This document shows, piece by piece, positions 14,725-16,234 of a DNA stretch of 16,234 bases; within the stretch, counting starts at the first letter, position 1; every line of letters begins with the position of its first letter. Below the pieces are notes generated by a model. That model made no database searches, was not told where the DNA came from, and saw only the letters and a list, made by a program, of their open reading frames with translations. The stretch is from an uncultured Elusimicrobia bacterium (lineage in GTDB: Bacteria; Elusimicrobiota; Endomicrobiia; Endomicrobiales; Endomicrobiaceae): positions 1 to 16,234 of the forward strand of contig CALGGE010000041.1 in the NCBI GenBank assembly GCA_937916125.1, written 5' to 3'. The position numbers and the translations under genes are program-made.

Positions 14725-16234
14725 ATGGAATTTTTAGTGATAAAACGAGATGGAACAAAAGTTCCATTCGACAAAAATAAAATTATCACGGCAATAAATG
14801 CGGCGTTCCTTGACGTAGATGGCCAATTATATGAAAATGATACCGCCGCAGATATCGCGAGTGATATTGAAAAAAGTCTAAATAAAGATATTGAAGTTGA
14901 AGAAATTCAAAATTTAGTAGAAAAATATCTAATGCGCTCGGAGCGTCAAGACGTGGCGCGCGCTTATATCAGATACAGATATAAAAAAGAAGTCGCGCGC
15001 GACGTAAAATCCGATTTCTTCGATGCTATTGGAGAAAAGTTGGAAGCCCGTAATGTTTAGAACCAAAACGCAAATATTGATGAATATTCCTTTGGTGGAC
15101 GTATTGGAGAAGCAAGTGAAGTTATGACAAAGAGATATGCTTTAGAAAATATTATTTCTCCTATGGCAAGAGCTAATCATGAGAATAATGAAATTTATAT
15201 TCATGATTTAGGAGCATATGCTGTTGGATCTCATAACTGCCTGAGTATTCCTTTTGATGATCTTTTGGCGAAAGGATTCAATACTCGTCAAACAGATGTG
15301 CGGCCAGCCGGTTCGGTAAATACTGCATTCCAACTTGTCGCAGTTATTTTCCAACTTCAAAGCCTTCAGCAGTTTGGCGGCGTCAGCGCGACGCATTTAG
15401 ATTGGACTATGGTGCCATATGTAAGAAAGAGTTTTTATAAGCATTATTTAAATGGCCTAGATTTTATTTGGGATGAAACAATTAATGGTTCCAGGGAACC
15501 CGCCCGTTGTTTTTTGAGAGAAAATATTGATGTACCAAATACCTCAATTTATTCTGATATTTATAAAACTGCTGGACAACAAACTCCTTATGAATGCGTA
15601 AAAGGAGTATATGACTATGCGTTAAATATGACAGAGCGTGAAGTTCATTAGGCTGTTGAAGGGATGTATCATAATTTAAATACACTCTAGTCAAGAAGCG
15701 GCAACCAGCTTCCGTTCACATCCTTGAATTACGGGACCTGTACGCTGCCAGAAGGTAGAATGATAACAAAAGCATTATTAGATGTATCTATCGAAGGTTT
15801 GGGCAAAATTCATAAAACATCTATTTTTCCTTGTGGTATTTTCCAATGTATGAAAGGCGTAAACAGAAAGAAGGGCGAACCAAATTATGACTTATTTAGA
15901 TTAGCATTACAGTCAACGGCAACAAGGCTCTATCCAAATTATGCTAATGTGGATTGGTCTGGTAATGAAGGATACGACATTAACGATCCGCGCACATACT
16001 TCTCGACAATGGGATGTCGGACAGCGAATGGATGGGATGTAAATGGTTTTGGTCAGTTGAAAGATGGCAGAGGAAATATTTGTCCTGTTACTATTATACT
16101 TCCTACTCTTGCTATGATGTGCAGAAAGTATGGCGAAAGTCATCATTTGATTGACGGTGAAAACGGAGAAGAAGTTTTACTTGATGCTTTTATGGATTTG
16201 TTGGATGAAAAGATTCACGAAGCAAAAGATATGC
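14725..16234 (+). CDS. nrdD: Anaerobic ribonucleotide reductase NrdD, TAG as Gln, 3' truncated by window
   Basis: Class III reductase that makes deoxynucleoside triphosphates with a glycyl radical. With TAG as Gln the frame is open for 503 codons and leaves the window, so the C-terminal zinc site and glycyl-radical loop are not seen. Domains: an ATP-cone from MEFLVIKRDGTKVPFDKNKI (1-90), then the catalytic barrel with EIYIHDLGAYAVGSHNCL (Cys172), SIPFDDLLAKGFNTRQTDVR, GGVSATHLDWTMVPYVRKS, STMGCRT (Cys431) and GRGNICPVTIILPTLAM. In-frame TAGs are at 15058-15060, 15649-15651 and 15688-15690, residues 112, 309 and 322. Their contexts, NV-Q-NQNAN, H-Q-AVEGMYHNLNTL and TL-Q-SRSGNQLPF, are family positions normally held by Gln. 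Ordinary CAA and CAG are also used. Start ATG 14725 follows GGAGG at 14713-14717 with a 7-nt spacer. The DUF3310 neighbour suggests a phage gene. It should not be split or called a pseudogene. Confidence 0.9.

Noticed and set aside
14719..15651. Two separate short genes (14719-15060 and 15124-15651) or a decayed nrdD pseudogene
   Set aside because: The pieces are in one frame joined by 21 codons of good NrdD sequence. Each interruption is TAG at a family Gln, no frameshift occurs over 1.5 kb, and the next gene upstream shows the same pattern.
15058..15690. TAG as pyrrolysine
   Set aside because: The sites match conserved Gln contexts, there are five in two genes, and no pyl genes are visible.

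Overview
The window is AT-rich, and every gene in it lies on the + strand. Twelve ordinary bacterial genes fill positions 6-14163. The last 1.9 kb (about 14300-16234) is a different kind of DNA. The class III prepilin, the LolC/E-type permease (a trans-envelope lipoprotein function), the endonuclease-type MutL and the short-form radical-SAM ThiC point to an anaerobic Gram-negative-type bacterium. The pilin's style and the AT-rich gene content fit an Elusimicrobiota-like gut lineage best. That assignment is inference; no rRNA or marker tree is available here.

Layout: (1) 6-431, a type IV pilin-like protein closed by a strong intrinsic terminator. (2) 597-8291, mutL, lysS, a lolC/E-type permease, a YihY/BrkB membrane protein, argS and an ADP-ribose-pyrophosphatase-like NUDIX hydrolase; lysS and the permease gene overlap by 1 nt and most other gaps are short. 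(3) 8321-12617, a good promoter, then thiE, thiC, thrB and lysC. These link thiamine synthesis to the aspartate/threonine branch. thiC and thrB overlap by 4 nt, and lysC has an internal ribosome-binding site and start for a separate regulatory (beta) subunit. (4) 12770-14163, a sigma70-type promoter and an AAA/DUF4143 ATPase. (5) About 14211-16234, a promoter, a DUF3310-type phage gene and the 5' two thirds of an anaerobic ribonucleotide reductase gene (nrdD) that runs off the right edge.

The main result concerns region 5. Read with the standard code, both genes look broken. There are two TAG codons inside the DUF3310 gene and three inside nrdD. All five are in frame with no frameshift between them. 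The nrdD TAGs, and at least the first TAG of the DUF3310 gene, fall where the protein family carries glutamine; the second DUF3310 TAG also fits glutamine, less certainly. The simplest reading is that this segment uses TAG as Gln (genetic code 15), as some gut phages do. The left 13.5 kb contains no in-frame TAG and uses TAG as a true stop at the pilin gene. The contig therefore appears to cross a genetic-code boundary between about 14164 and 14316: either an integrated recoded phage or element, or a chimeric assembly join. No suppressor tRNA is visible in the window.

Short hairpins with GC-NNN-GC cores recur at gene ends in the left part (7723-7743, 8996-9016, 9029-9047, 9083-9103, 12617-12635), three of them clustered between thiE and thiC, where a TPP riboswitch would be expected but is not seen. 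No rRNA, tRNA, CRISPR array or insertion sequence was found.
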